NCBI RefSeq assembly: GCF_021391495.1
Contig: NZ_CP090063.1
Span: 372,001 to 436,000 of the forward strand
DNA: 64,000 nt
DNA from: Amycolatopsis acidiphila
GTDB lineage: Bacteria; Actinomycetota; Actinomycetes; Mycobacteriales; Pseudonocardiaceae
Direction: 5' to 3'
A program made the position numbers and the translations under genes. Each line of letters opens with the position of its first letter. Position 1 is the first letter of the stretch. The notes below the pieces were generated by a model that saw only the letters and a list, made by a program, of their open reading frames with translations, was not told the origin of the DNA and made no database searches. Below, one piece after another: positions 9,346 to 17,852 of the stretch.

Positions 9346-9413
9346 TGTGGTCACGTCAGGTCGCGTTGAGGTGACGCAGCGCGGTGTACACGGTGAACAG
9401 ATGGCCCACGGGT

Positions 9414-10121
9414 TCATCCGGCGTCCTCGAAGAAGTACCGCCGGTACCGCTCGCCGACCTGGTCGAACGACAGCAGGGTGAAGAAGTCCGCGACGGCGAA
9501 CTCGGGGTCGTGTGCGGGCGGCCCGCAGACCCACGCGCCGAGCCGGAGGTAGCCGCGCAACAGCGGGGGCACGGCCGCGTAGGTCGGCCGCTGTCGGGTG
9601 CGGGGCAAGGGAATCCACGGCCGGTGCGGTTCGACGCGCAGCTCCGGCGGAGCGAGGTGCTTGGCCCGGGTCAGCTCCCAGGTGTTCGCCGCCGCGACGC
9701 CGCCGTCGGCCAGCGACACCGAGGCGCAGCCGGCGAGATGGCGGTAGCCGGCCGACTGCACGTACCGGCCCATCGTCGCCCACATCAGGTTGATCACCGC
9801 GCCGCTGCGGTGCTCGGGATGCACGCAGGACCGGCCGATCTCGACGAGCTCCGGCCGCACCGGCGGGAGCGCGTCGAGCGCGAATTCTCCTTGTGCGTAA
9901 AGCCGTTCGCCGCGTCCAGGCAGCAGCATCCGGTAGGTCCCGACCACTTCGCCGTCGTGCAGCACGGCAAGGTGCTCGCAGATGTCGTCGAACTCGTCCC
10001 GGTCCTCCGTCGTGCCGAACTCGGCCGAGAACACCTGCTGCCGCAGGTTCTGACAAGCGGCGACGAGCGCCGGATCGGTGGTGACCACCGCCTGGTACCG
10101 GGTGTCGATGAGCGTTGTCAT
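9414..10121 (-). CDS. GNAT-fold N-acyltransferase (OlsB-like, ornithine-acyl-ACP acyltransferase family)
   Basis: A 235-residue member of the hemolysin-related GNAT group that includes OlsB. Typical features are the VFSAEFG and RDEFDDICEHLAV segments, a VVGTYRMLLP strand, and VEIGRSCVHPEHRSGAVINLMW, which aligns with the OlsB core. OlsB attaches a 3-hydroxyacyl chain to ornithine. The adjacent PlsC-like gene makes an ornithine-lipid pathway likely, as in the olsBA arrangement. It heads the leftward run into dedA, the isomerase-like gene and purU. A short perfect inverted repeat sits right before its start. Confidence 0.8.
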   Translation of the reverse strand: MTTLIDTRYQAVVTTDPALVAACQNLRQQVFSAEFGTTEDRDEFDDICEHLAVLHDGEVVGTYRMLLPGRGERLYAQGEFALDALPPVRPELVEIGRSCVHPEHRSGAVINLMWATMGRYVQSAGYRHLAGCASVSLADGGVAAANTWELTRAKHLAPPELRVEPHRPWIPLPRTRQRPTYAAVPPLLRGYLRLGAWVCGPPAHDPEFAVADFFTLLSFDQVGERYRRYFFEDAG

Positions 10122-10124
10122 GGG

Positions 10125-10147
10125 CTGATCGTGGACCCGTCGATCAG
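10125..10147. promoter_or_regulatory. Inverted repeat just upstream of the OlsB-like gene
   Basis: CTGATCG at 10125-10131 and CGATCAG at 10141-10147 form a perfect 7-bp inverted repeat with a 9-nt spacer, ending 3 nt before the ATG of the leftward gene. It could be an operator or a leader hairpin that masks the ribosome binding site; no regulator is identified. Confidence 0.35.
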
Positions 10148-10236
10148 TCCCTCACCAGGCATTTCGGGCTATATCGGGGAGAAGTCGGGGATCGCCCGTA
10201 CCGGTGACCCTCGGGAAAAGGTGGGGCTGTCCCTAT

Positions 10237-11028
10237 TCACAGCGGTGCGACCGTGTGCCACGGCACGGTCAGCTCGCCGAGCCGCCAGCGCCGTGGGCCG
10301 TCGAGCACCGGCCACCCGCGGGCCCGCAGCAGGTCGATCGTCCGCAGCCAGCGGAAGCGTACGCCGAACGCCTGGTGCGGCGCCGCGGCCGTCCAGCAAC
10401 TGTCCAAAAGCGACAGGAATTCGTGGACCGGCTCGCCGGGAACGTTGCGGTGGATGAGCGCCTTCGGCAGCCGTTCGGCCACTGTGGACGGTCGGTCGAG
10501 GGTGCTGAGCTTGTAGGACACCGTCAGGCTCAACGGACCGTCCGGCGAGAGGGCCACCCAGGAGCTGAGCCTGCCGATCTCGTCGCAGGTGCCCTCGACG
10601 AGCAGTCCGCCGGGCGCCATCCGGTCGAGGATCAGCTTCCACGCGCCGGGCACCTCGTCCTCGGCGTACTGCCGCAGCACGTTGAACGCGCGGACGACGA
10701 CGGGCCTAGCGTCCGCGAGCTCGAACCCGCCCTGGCGGAAGTCCAGCCACGGTGGCTCGGCAAGGGGCAACGCGGCCGCGACCCGTTCGGGATCGAGCTC
10801 GAGACCGAGTACCCGAACCCGCGCACAGATCGTATGCAACCTGTGTGCGAGCTCCATGGTCGTGATGCCGGACGCGCCGTACCCGAGGTCGACCACCAGG
10901 GGGTCCGCCGCGTGGCGCAGGAGGGCGGCGACGCGTGGCGAAGCGGTGAGCCAGCGGTCCACCCGGCGCAGGCGGTTGGGGTTGGTGGTTCCTCGGGTCG
11001 GGGTGCCTAGGAGTTTTCCGCGAGCCAC
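10237..11028 (-). CDS. Class I SAM-dependent methyltransferase-like protein
   Basis: A 263-residue protein with a Rossmann methyltransferase core: VVDLGYGASGITTMEL (about residues 44-59) is a modified motif I, VLGLELDPERV supplies the acidic residue after strand two, and APGGLLVEGT matches the post-IV region. The target is unknown. The GTG at 11028 starts inside the 3' end of the DUF2505 gene (22-bp overlap), so the two are probably co-transcribed. Actinobacterial homologues commonly sit beside murB; I recognise the fold but not a specific function. Confidence 0.75.
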   Translation of the reverse strand: MARGKLLGTPTRGTTNPNRLRRVDRWLTASPRVAALLRHAADPLVVDLGYGASGITTMELAHRLHTICARVRVLGLELDPERVAAALPLAEPPWLDFRQGGFELADARPVVVRAFNVLRQYAEDEVPGAWKLILDRMAPGGLLVEGTCDEIGRLSSWVALSPDGPLSLTVSYKLSTLDRPSTVAERLPKALIHRNVPGEPVHEFLSLLDSCWTAAAPHQAFGVRFRWLRTIDLLRARGWPVLDGPRRWRLGELTVPWHTVAPL

Positions 11029-11507
11029 TGCGCGGACAACTCGACCTCGCGCTTGAGCAGCTTGGTGATCTGGTCCGCGACGAAGCCCTCGAGCTTGCCC
11101 CCGACGAGCGGGATGCGGATCTTCACCTCCCCGTTCGCGCGCAGCACGGTCTTTCCGCCCTCGGCTCTGAGTTCGGTGCGGACGTTGATCTCGCCGGGCA
11201 CGCCGCTCACCGTGCCCCTGGCTATCCCGGTGTACCCCTCGCCCGTGCGGGTCCAGTTCTCCTGCCGGTCCACGGCAAGGTCCCCGCTGTGCAGGCTGCG
11301 CACGATCGACGGCAGCTTGTCGGCACCTACGCCCTGGCGCAGGCTGAAGCGGACGCCCTCCGCGGTCGGCGTGTAGTCGAGCAGGGCCGCGTTCTCGCCG
11401 CCGGCCTCGGCCAGCCGGGCCCGCAGCGCCGGCTCGCTCGTCTGGGCGGCGAACACCTCGTCAACGCCTTGCGAGAACACGGCGTGGTGCTCGATACGGG
11501 ATGCCAT
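11007..11507 (-). CDS. DUF2505 domain-containing protein
   Basis: A 166-residue protein equivalent in position to Rv0481c of M. tuberculosis, which also stands divergent to murB. It begins SRIEHHAVFSQGVDEVF and ends in a helical segment with FVADQITKLLKREVE, a layout like the SRPBCC/START-type lipid-binding fold. Function is not established. The ATG at 11507 is preferred over a GTG at 11540 that would overlap the divergent murB start. Only 26 bp separate the two starts, so their promoters must overlap. Confidence 0.8.
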   Translation of the reverse strand: MASRIEHHAVFSQGVDEVFAAQTSEPALRARLAEAGGENAALLDYTPTAEGVRFSLRQGVGADKLPSIVRSLHSGDLAVDRQENWTRTGEGYTGIARGTVSGVPGEINVRTELRAEGGKTVLRANGEVKIRIPLVGGKLEGFVADQITKLLKREVELSAQWLAENS

Positions 11508-11533
11508 GACCGGAGACAGTACCGTTTGACCCC

Positions 11534-12574
11534 GTGACACCAGTCGAAACCCGGACCGCCCTGGCCGAGCACACGACGCTGCGCCTGGGCGGCCCCGCCC
11601 GCCGGTTCGTCGTCGCCGAGACCACGGAAGACCTGCTCAGCGCGGTCCACGCGGCCGAGGACCGGGTGCTCCTGCTCGGCGGCGGCTCGAACCTGGTGGT
11701 CGGCGACGACGGGTTCGACGGCACGGTGGTCAAGATCGCGACCCGCGGCTGGCGCGTCGACGGCGAGACCGTCGAGGTCGCCGCCGGGCAGAACTGGGAC
11801 GAGTTCGTCGCCGCGATGGTCGAGGCGGGCCTCGGCGGCCTCGAATGCCTCTCCGGCATCCCCGGCTCGGTGGGCGCGACCCCCATCCAGAACGTCGGCG
11901 CCTACGGCTGTGAGGTCGCCGACCTGCTGACCTCGGTCGAGTGCTACGACCGGCGCACCGGCGAGACCGGCACGATGAGCGCCACCGACCTGGGGTTCGC
12001 CTACCGGACCAGCGTGCTCAAGGGCACGGACGCCGGGATCGTGCTCAGCGTCCGGTTCGCCCTGCGCGGCGACGGCCTGTCCGCCCCGGTCCGCTACGCC
12101 GAGCTGGCCCGGACGCTCGGCGTCGAACTCGGCGCCCGGGTGCCCGCCGCCGACGCCCGGCAGGCCGTGCTCACGCTGCGGCGGGGCAAGGGCATGGTCC
12201 TCGACGCCGCCGACCACGACACGTGGAGCGCGGGCTCCTTCTTCACCAACCCGATCGTGCCGGAGGCCGAGCTGGCGCCGGTGCTGGCGCGGATCGCGGA
12301 GGCAGTGGACACGCCGGTGCCGCAGTACCCGGCAGACGGCGGGGTGAAGCTCTCCGCCGCGTGGCTGATCGAGCGCGCCGGCTTCCGCAAGGGCCACGAG
12401 GGCCCCGGCGGCCGGGTCACGCTGTCGACGAAGCACACCCTGGCGCTGACCAACCGGGGCGACGCCAGCACCGCCGACCTGCTCGCGCTGGCCGCGGAGG
12501 TCCGCGACGGCGTCCGCGCGAAGTTCGGCGTGACCCTCCACCCGGAACCGCTGCTGATCAACTGCTCACTCTGA
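11534..12574 (+). CDS. murB: UDP-N-acetylenolpyruvoylglucosamine reductase
   Basis: A 346-residue FAD enzyme that makes UDP-MurNAc in peptidoglycan synthesis. FAD-binding motifs are LLLGGGSNLVV and LSGIPGSVGATPIQNVGAYG; the proton-donor serine lies in SAGSFFTNP, and the C-terminal HPEP (residues 337-340) provides the usual catalytic glutamate region. It is a type I MurB-like protein of normal length. The GTG at 11534 follows a TACCGT hexamer by 8 nt, a spacing that suggests a leaderless transcript. Its end overlaps the convergent SDR gene by 9 bp. Confidence 0.95.
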   Translation: MTPVETRTALAEHTTLRLGGPARRFVVAETTEDLLSAVHAAEDRVLLLGGGSNLVVGDDGFDGTVVKIATRGWRVDGETVEVAAGQNWDEFVAAMVEAGLGGLECLSGIPGSVGATPIQNVGAYGCEVADLLTSVECYDRRTGETGTMSATDLGFAYRTSVLKGTDAGIVLSVRFALRGDGLSAPVRYAELARTLGVELGARVPAADARQAVLTLRRGKGMVLDAADHDTWSAGSFFTNPIVPEAELAPVLARIAEAVDTPVPQYPADGGVKLSAAWLIERAGFRKGHEGPGGRVTLSTKHTLALTNRGDASTADLLALAAEVRDGVRAKFGVTLHPEPLLINCSL

Positions 12575-13300
12575 GCGGAACGTCCGGGAGCCGTTGAGCT
12601 GCGCACGCGGCTTGAGCACGATCGAGTCCAGGTTCACGTGTGACGGCCGGGTCGCCGCGAACGCGATCACCTCGGCGACGTCCTGCGGGGACAGCGGCGT
12701 GACGCCCTGGTAGACCTTCGCCGCGCGCTCGGTGTCGCCGCCAAACCGGTTGGCCGAGAAGTCCGTCTCGACCATGCCCGGGATGATCTCGGTGATCCGC
12801 ACCGGGTCGCCGAGGTGCTCCGAGCGCAGCGTCTGGTGCAGCGCCGCCTGCGCGTGCTTGGCCGCCGTGTAGCCCGAACCGCCGTCGTACACCTCGTGCC
12901 CGGCGATCGAGGTCACAGTGATCACGTGCCCGTCGCCGGAGGAGATGAGCTTGGGCAGCAACGCCTTCGTGAGCCGCAGCGTGCCCAGCACGTTGGTCTC
13001 CCACATCCAGCGCCAGTTGTCCTCGTCGGCGTCGACGACGCGCTCGAGCCCGCGGGCACCGCCCGCGTTGTTCACCAGGACGTGGCATTCTGGAATCCGC
13101 TGGACAAAAGCGGCAACCGAGGCGGGGTCGGTGACGTCCAGTGAGTGGGCGGTACCGGACAGCTCGGCGGCCAGCTTCTCCAGGCGGTCGAGCCTGCGGG
13201 CGCCGAGCACGACGTGGAAACCGGCCGCGGCCAGGGCGCGAGCGGTGGCTTCGCCGATACCCGCGCTGGCCCCGGTGATGACTGCGGTTCGTTCGCTCAT
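12566..13300 (-). CDS. Short-chain dehydrogenase/reductase
   Basis: A 244-residue classical SDR. TGASAGIG near the N-terminus is the nucleotide-binding motif and NNAG the structural motif; the catalytic triad is in VTSIAGHEVYDGGSGYTAAKHA (Ser, Tyr, Lys, read in two parts). An acidic or basic choice after strand two (GARRLDRL) favours NADP(H). Position corresponds to Rv0484c. Two ATG codons are possible; 13300 is chosen because GGGAG lies at a workable distance, whereas for 13309 it is only one base away. Substrate unknown. Confidence 0.88.
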   Translation of the reverse strand: MSERTAVITGASAGIGEATARALAAAGFHVVLGARRLDRLEKLAAELSGTAHSLDVTDPASVAAFVQRIPECHVLVNNAGGARGLERVVDADEDNWRWMWETNVLGTLRLTKALLPKLISSGDGHVITVTSIAGHEVYDGGSGYTAAKHAQAALHQTLRSEHLGDPVRITEIIPGMVETDFSANRFGGDTERAAKVYQGVTPLSPQDVAEVIAFAATRPSHVNLDSIVLKPRAQLNGSRTFRSE

Positions 13301-13395
13301 GCCGCCCATACTCCCAGCGGGGGACAGCCGGATATCGCGGGGAGCCGGGTGCCGTGGACGCCTGGATACGACTGGAATGCGGGAGGCAGCACCTG

Positions 13396-14562
13396 ATGGA
13401 CAGACGCGTGGTGGTCAAGGCCGCCCTGGTCGCGGGCGTGGGAGCGGTCGTGGCGGCGTGCAGCGGTGGCGGGGAGGACGGGGGCCGGCCCGACGGGGGC
13501 GGGCAGCCGACCGAGAGCAAGCCTGTCGCGAAGCTCACCGCGGAACCGGCCGTCGACGCCAAGGACGTGCCGGTCCGCCGGCCGATCACCGTGCGGGTCG
13601 CCGACGGCGCCCTGACCTACGTCAAGGTCACCAACGCAGACGGCAAGGCCGTCGCGGGCTCGTTCAACGCCGACCGCACGGTCTGGACCAGCAGTGACGT
13701 CCTCGGCTACGGCAAGACCTACACCTACGCCGCCACGGCGACCGGCGCCGACGGCAAGCCCGCGCAGTTGAGCGGCAGCTTCAGCACGCTGACCCCGAGC
13801 CAGCAGATCCGGGTGACCGTCAACCCGGCCGACAACGCCGAGGTCGGCGTCGGGATGCCGGTCAGCGTCAAGTTCACCGGCGACGTGGCGAACAAGGCCG
13901 AGGTCGAGAAGGCGCTCGCGATCGAGACGAGCAAGCACGTCGAGGGCTCGTGGGGGTGGCTCTCCGACCGGCAGGTGGACTTCCGGCCGAAGGAGTACTG
14001 GCCGGCGAACATCCAGGTGAACGTAGGCGCGAAGCTGTACGGCATCGACCTGGGCGGAGGCGCCTACGCGCGGGCCGACGTGAGTACGAAGTTCAAGATC
14101 GGGCGCAACCAGGTCGTGAAGATCCACACGACCGACCACCTGATGCACGTCTACCGCGGCGGCGCGAAGGTCAAGAGCTATCCGTGCAGCAACGGCCTCG
14201 ACGCCGACGTGAACCGCAACACGCCCAACGGCACGTTCGTCGTCATGAGCAAGGAGCCGAGCGCGATCTTCGACAACGCGCGCTACGGCTACACGAACGT
14301 CAACAAGAAGTGGGCCTGCCGGATCTCCAACCACGGCGAGTTCATCCACGAGAACCAGGACAACGCGGCGAACATCGGCAAGGTCAACACCTCGCACGGC
14401 TGCGTCAACCTGCTCGAAGCGGACGCGAAGAACTTCTTCGACTCCGCGCTGATCGGCGACCCGGTCGAGATCACCGGTTCCCGGCTCGGTGGTCCGGTCA
14501 ATTCGGACGTCATGGACTGGCTCGTGTCCTGGTCGGCCTGGCAGGCCAAGTCCGCGGTGTAG
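13396..14562 (+). CDS. L,D-transpeptidase lipoprotein (LdtMt-type)
   Basis: A 388-residue exported enzyme. The signal ends in VVAAC with lipidated Cys22, followed by a Gly/Asp-rich linker, two Ig-like domains (about residues 40-245) and a YkuD catalytic domain with SHGCVNL, catalytic Cys336. It forms 3-3 cross-links in peptidoglycan and can attach the wall-facing layer. Architecture and position match Rv0483 (LprQ/LdtMt5). The ATG at 13396 has GGGAGG at 13381. With murB two genes away, the locus has a cell-wall theme. Confidence 0.92.
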   Translation: MDRRVVVKAALVAGVGAVVAACSGGGEDGGRPDGGGQPTESKPVAKLTAEPAVDAKDVPVRRPITVRVADGALTYVKVTNADGKAVAGSFNADRTVWTSSDVLGYGKTYTYAATATGADGKPAQLSGSFSTLTPSQQIRVTVNPADNAEVGVGMPVSVKFTGDVANKAEVEKALAIETSKHVEGSWGWLSDRQVDFRPKEYWPANIQVNVGAKLYGIDLGGGAYARADVSTKFKIGRNQVVKIHTTDHLMHVYRGGAKVKSYPCSNGLDADVNRNTPNGTFVVMSKEPSAIFDNARYGYTNVNKKWACRISNHGEFIHENQDNAANIGKVNTSHGCVNLLEADAKNFFDSALIGDPVEITGSRLGGPVNSDVMDWLVSWSAWQAKSAV

Positions 14563-14663
14563 CCCTGGTGCCCTTTGGGGAAGATGACAGGGGTCCGCCG
14601 GTGTTGCGTAGAGGGGCGGGCCCTCCGCTTCCTGGCGGCCGACACACACGGGAGTGAACCAGG

Positions 14664-15974
14664 GTGACGATCTTGCTGCGCGGATCTCGACGGACTTCGA
14701 CGATTTGGCCGCGCAGGGTCGCGGTGCTGTCCGTGCACACCTCACCGCTGGAACAACCGGGCACCGGCGACGCCGGCGGGATGAACGTATACATCACGCA
14801 TACAGCCGTGGAAATGGCGCGGCGCGGGATCTGCGTCGAGGTGTTCACCAGGGCGACCTCGTCGGACCAGCCGCCCGTCACGGAGCTCGCGCCCGGCGTG
14901 CTCGTGCGCCACATCCCCGCGGGCCCCTTCGAACCGCTGGGCCGCGACGAGCTGCCCGCCCAGCTGTGCTCGTTCACCTCGGGCGTACTGCGGGCGGAGG
15001 CGTTCCACGAGCCCGGCTACTACGACCTGATCCACTCGCACTACTGGCTCTCCGGCCAGGTCGGCTGGCTGGCGCGCGACCGCTGGGGGGTGCCGCTGGT
15101 GCACACCGCGCACACGCTCGCGAAGGTCAAGAACGCCGCGCTCGCCGAAGGTGACAAGCCCGAGCCGCGCACGCGGGTGTTCGGTGAGGAGCAGGTGGTC
15201 GCCGAGGCGGACTGCCTGATCGCCAACACTCCCGTCGAGGCCCGGCAGCTGGTCAGCCTCTACGACGCCGACCCGCACGCGGTGCACACCGTCGAACCGG
15301 GCGTCGACCTCGAACGCTTCACGCCCGGGTCGCAGCGCGCCGCCCGCGAGACGCTCGGCCTGCCGCAGGACGCGGTCGTGCTCGCCTTCGCCGGGCGCAT
15401 CCAGCCGCTCAAGGCGCCCGACGTGCTGCTGCACGCGGCCGCGCGGCTGCTGGAGCAGAAGCCGGAGCTGCGGAAGCGGCTGGTCGTGCTGGTCGTCGGC
15501 GGCCCGTCGGGGACGGGGCTCGAGCAGCCGCAGGCGTTGCGCGAGTTGGCCGTCGCGCTCGGCATCCAGGAGCAGACGCGGTTCCTGCCGCCACAGCCCG
15601 GTGAGGTGCTCGCCGAGGTTTACCGCGCCGCCGACGTGGTGGCGGTGCCCAGCTACAACGAGTCGTTCGGGCTGGTCGCGCTGGAAGCGCAGGCGTGCGG
15701 GACGCCCGTGGTCGCGGCCGAGGTCGGCGGGCTGCCGGTGGCCGTGGCGCACGGCGTGTCCGGTTTGCTGGTGCCGTCGCACTCGGCGCAGGACTGGGCC
15801 GGCGCGCTGGCGAGTGTCGCCCTCCGGCCGGATCGGCGGGCCGAGCTCGCGGCCAATGCCGTGCACCATGCCCGGCGGTTCTCCTGGGAGCGCACCACCG
15901 GCGCGCTGCTGGACACTTACGCGGCGGCAGCGCACTCGTTCCGAAACGCCCTACGGCCGGAGGTTGCGGTTTGA
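14664..15974 (+). CDS. mshA: D-inositol-3-phosphate glycosyltransferase
   Basis: A 436-residue GT4 enzyme that transfers GlcNAc to inositol-3-phosphate, the first step of mycothiol synthesis. Strong MshA marks are [20 protein letters not shown] at about residues 25-44, [35 protein letters not shown], and the retaining-GT EX7E segment ESFGLVALE followed by CGTPVVAA. Its length matches known MshA. The GTG at 14664 has GGGAG upstream. The stop overlaps the TTG start of the YbjN gene. Mycothiol from this pathway would serve the isomerase-like protein at 7.3 kb. Confidence 0.96.
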   Translation: MTILLRGSRRTSTIWPRRVAVLSVHTSPLEQPGTGDAGGMNVYITHTAVEMARRGICVEVFTRATSSDQPPVTELAPGVLVRHIPAGPFEPLGRDELPAQLCSFTSGVLRAEAFHEPGYYDLIHSHYWLSGQVGWLARDRWGVPLVHTAHTLAKVKNAALAEGDKPEPRTRVFGEEQVVAEADCLIANTPVEARQLVSLYDADPHAVHTVEPGVDLERFTPGSQRAARETLGLPQDAVVLAFAGRIQPLKAPDVLLHAAARLLEQKPELRKRLVVLVVGGPSGTGLEQPQALRELAVALGIQEQTRFLPPQPGEVLAEVYRAADVVAVPSYNESFGLVALEAQACGTPVVAAEVGGLPVAVAHGVSGLLVPSHSAQDWAGALASVALRPDRRAELAANAVHHARRFSWERTTGALLDTYAAAAHSFRNALRPEVAV

Positions 15975-16483
15975 GCATCGACCAGGTGATCCAGTCCACC
16001 CTGGACAAGGCGGAGCTGAAGTACGACAGGAAGGGCGAGGGCCGGTACTTCGTGACCCTGCCGGGCACGAAGAAGCTGCAGACGAACTGCTGGCTGATCA
16101 TGCGGGAGCACGCCTTCGCGGTGGAGGCCTTCGTGTGCCGGCACCCGGACGAGGCGCACGAGGAGGTCTACCGGTTCCTGCTGCGCCGGAACGCCAAGCT
16201 GTACGGCGTGCACTACACGGTGGACGCACTGGGCGACATCTACCTCGTGGGCAAGCTGGGCCTGACCACCGTGACCGAGGAGGAGCTGGACAAGCTGCTG
16301 GGCCAGGTGCTCGAAGCCGCGGACGGGGACTTCAACACGATCCTGGAGATCGGCTTCGCGACCTCGATCAAGCGCGAGTGGGACTGGCGCGTCTCCCGCG
16401 GCGAGTCACTAGCGAACCTGGAAGCCTTCAAACACCTGGTGGAACCGGCCCGCCCGCACACCCCCGGCACCCTCACCGACTGA
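15971..16483 (+). CDS. YbjN domain-containing protein
   Basis: A 170-residue cytosolic protein with the YbjN fold; it starts [19 protein letters not shown] and contains the conserved [14 protein letters not shown] segment. It corresponds to Rv0487, always found after mshA in mycobacteria; a chaperone-like role for type III chaperone-related folds has been proposed, but none is proven. The TTG at 15971 overlaps the mshA stop as TTGA, so translation is coupled. A long gene-free stretch follows. Confidence 0.87.
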   Translation: MSIDQVIQSTLDKAELKYDRKGEGRYFVTLPGTKKLQTNCWLIMREHAFAVEAFVCRHPDEAHEEVYRFLLRRNAKLYGVHYTVDALGDIYLVGKLGLTTVTEEELDKLLGQVLEAADGDFNTILEIGFATSIKREWDWRVSRGESLANLEAFKHLVEPARPHTPGTLTD

Positions 16484-16537
16484 CAACGCAACCCTCCGCC
16501 CGCGCCCGTGCACACTTGGCCCAGCCGTGATGGGGGT

Positions 16538-16586
16538 CCAGGGGGCGAAGCCCTCCTGGCGGGGGTCTGGGGGTTCGACCCCCAGA
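16538..16586. repeat. Paired G-tract hairpins, probable dispersed intergenic repeat
   Basis: Two adjacent stem-loops follow the YbjN gene. The first, 16538-16559, pairs CCAGGGGGC with GCCCTCCTGG around GAA with one bulge. The second, 16566-16586, is a perfect 9-bp stem TCTGGGGGT/ACCCCCAGA with loop TCG. Elements of this look (gggggtctgggggttcgacc) recur between genes in several actinomycete genomes, from memory. They may act as terminators for the mshA-ybjN transcript or for a transcript from the right; there is no T-tract. Confidence 0.6.
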
Positions 16587-16605
16587 AGGGAGGAGTGATC
16601 GCCGA

Positions 16606-16824
16606 CGCAGGGGAGTGCGAAGCGCGAACATGCTCGGCGGGAGGCGGGACGGCTCGAGGGAGGGGGAGTCGCGAACTCGAGCCGCCCCGCTGACGCTCCC
16701 GCCGCTGTGGACCCGGTGGCGAGGGGGAGTGCCAACGGGGCCGGCGGGGCCGCAGCTCGGCAGGGGGGAGACGAGCTGCGGTCGTACCCCGTCACCGCTG
16801 GGGAGTGCGTGGAATCCAGCGGTG
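16606..16824 (-). ncRNA. Candidate structured RNA: five stem-loops with CUCCCC-type loops
   Basis: Between ybjN and gpmA no gene is visible for 583 bp, but five stem-loops follow each other: 16606-16619 (CGCA/TGCG), 16650-16684 (CGGCTCGAG/CTCGAGCCG), 16717-16734 (TGGC/GCCA), 16751-16780 (CGCAGCTCG/CGAGCTGCG) and 16793-16824 (CACCGCTGG/CCAGCGGTG). All stems are perfect. Read on the minus strand each loop shows CTCCCC or a longer C-run, fully or partly in the loop; on the plus strand the loops show GGGGAG. C-rich loops recall the actinobacterial 6C RNA class. Strand, ends and expression are not known; minus is chosen by that analogy only. Confidence 0.4.
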
Positions 16825-16871
16825 CGGGACGTAAGTCAACTTGTCAGATATCCACCAGTAATCACAAGACT

Positions 16872-16891
16872 ACTCGATACTCCATTCGAGT
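16872..16891. promoter_or_regulatory. Inverted repeat in the gpmA upstream region
   Basis: ACTCGA at 16872-16877 and TCGAGT at 16886-16891 form a perfect inverted repeat with an 8-nt spacer. It lies in an AT-richer patch (about 16840-16930) that contrasts with the flanking GC-rich DNA and probably holds promoters. No regulator is identified. Confidence 0.3.
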
Positions 16892-16977
16892 GAACTTCAT
16901 AACGTGTGTTAACAGAACGCAGCAAGTGTCACTTCCCGCGCTGCTTCTGGGGGGCGTTTCCCCGCGCCGATCGATCC

Positions 16978-16995
16978 CGTTACCGATTGGTAACG
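16978..16995. promoter_or_regulatory. Operator-like palindrome upstream of gpmA
   Basis: CGTTACC at 16978-16984 and GGTAACG at 16989-16995 are a perfect 7-bp inverted repeat around GATT, about 70 bp before the gpmA start. The symmetry and 18-bp length resemble binding sites of dimeric TetR, GntR or MarR-type repressors; which protein binds is unknown. Confidence 0.45.
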
Positions 16996-17066
16996 CACTG
17001 TGTGTAGAGCACCCTGTGGGGCGGCCCCTGGTGCCGGTCCGGGTGACGTTCTGGCACGCTTGGCGC

Positions 17067-17816
17067 ATGGCCGAACTTGGGACGTTGGTGCTGCTCCGGC
17101 ACGGGCAGAGCACCTGGAACGCGGAGAACCTGTTCACCGGCTGGGTCGATGTGCCCCTGTCCGGGCAGGGCGAAGCCGAGGCGCGGCGCGGCGGCGAACT
17201 GCTCGCGGAGACCGGCCTGCTGCCCGACGTGGTGCACACCTCCCTGCTCCGCCGGGCGATCTCCACCGCGAACATCGCGCTCGACGTCGCCGACCGGCAC
17301 TGGATCGACGTCCGCCGCAGCTGGCGGCTCAACGAGCGGCACTACGGCGCACTGCAGGGCAAGAACAAGAAGCAGGTGCGCGACGAGTTCGGCGAGGACC
17401 AGTTCATGCTCTGGCGCCGCTCGTACGACGTGCCGCCGCCCCCGATCGAGCGCGGCAGCGAGTTCAGCCAGGACGGCGACGCGCGCTACGCCGACCTCGG
17501 CGACACGGCACCGCTGACCGAATGCCTCAAGGACGTCGTCGCGCGGCTGCTGCCCTACTGGGAGTCGGCCATCGTGCCGGACCTGCGCGCGGGCCGGACA
17601 GTGCTGGTCGCCGCGCACGGCAACTCGCTGCGCGCGCTGGTGAAGCACCTCGACGGCATCTCCGACGACGCGATCGCCGGGCTGAACATCCCGACCGGGA
17701 TCCCGCTGCGCTACGACCTCACCGAGGACCTGAAGCCGGTCACCGCCGGCGGCACCTACCTCGACCCGACCGCGGCGAAGGAAGCCGCCGCGGCGGTCGC
17801 CGCCCAAGGACGCTGA
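17067..17816 (+). CDS. gpmA: 2,3-bisphosphoglycerate-dependent phosphoglycerate mutase
   Basis: A 249-residue dPGM of glycolysis, interconverting 3- and 2-phosphoglycerate through a phosphohistidine. [10 protein letters not shown] carries the phosphorylated His (about residue 11), [13 protein letters not shown] the substrate loop, and [11 protein letters not shown] the second catalytic His. Equivalent to gpm1 (Rv0489), upstream of senX3 in mycobacteria. The ATG at 17067 has no clear Shine-Dalgarno sequence. A strong hairpin terminator follows the stop, and here an extra regulator/reductase pair separates it from senX3. Confidence 0.96.
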   Translation: MAELGTLVLLRHGQSTWNAENLFTGWVDVPLSGQGEAEARRGGELLAETGLLPDVVHTSLLRRAISTANIALDVADRHWIDVRRSWRLNERHYGALQGKNKKQVRDEFGEDQFMLWRRSYDVPPPPIERGSEFSQDGDARYADLGDTAPLTECLKDVVARLLPYWESAIVPDLRAGRTVLVAAHGNSLRALVKHLDGISDDAIAGLNIPTGIPLRYDLTEDLKPVTAGGTYLDPTAAKEAAAAVAAQGR

Positions 17817-17822
17817 CGGCCT

Positions 17823-17846
17823 GCGGCGGGGGTGAGCCCCCGCCGC
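17823..17846. terminator. Perfect hairpin terminator after gpmA
   Basis: GCGGCGGGGG at 17823-17832 pairs without mismatch with CCCCCGCCGC at 17837-17846 around loop TGAG. It lies between convergent genes, 6 nt after the gpmA stop and 6 nt before the end of the leftward regulator gene, so it likely works in both directions. Confidence 0.75.
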
Positions 17847-17852
17847 ACAGCC

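Noticed and set aside
16566..16586. tRNA-like T-arm (GGTTCGACC) suggesting a tRNA gene
   Set aside because: No acceptor, D or anticodon arm can be built around it and the 9-bp stem is longer than a T-stem; it is a simple hairpin.
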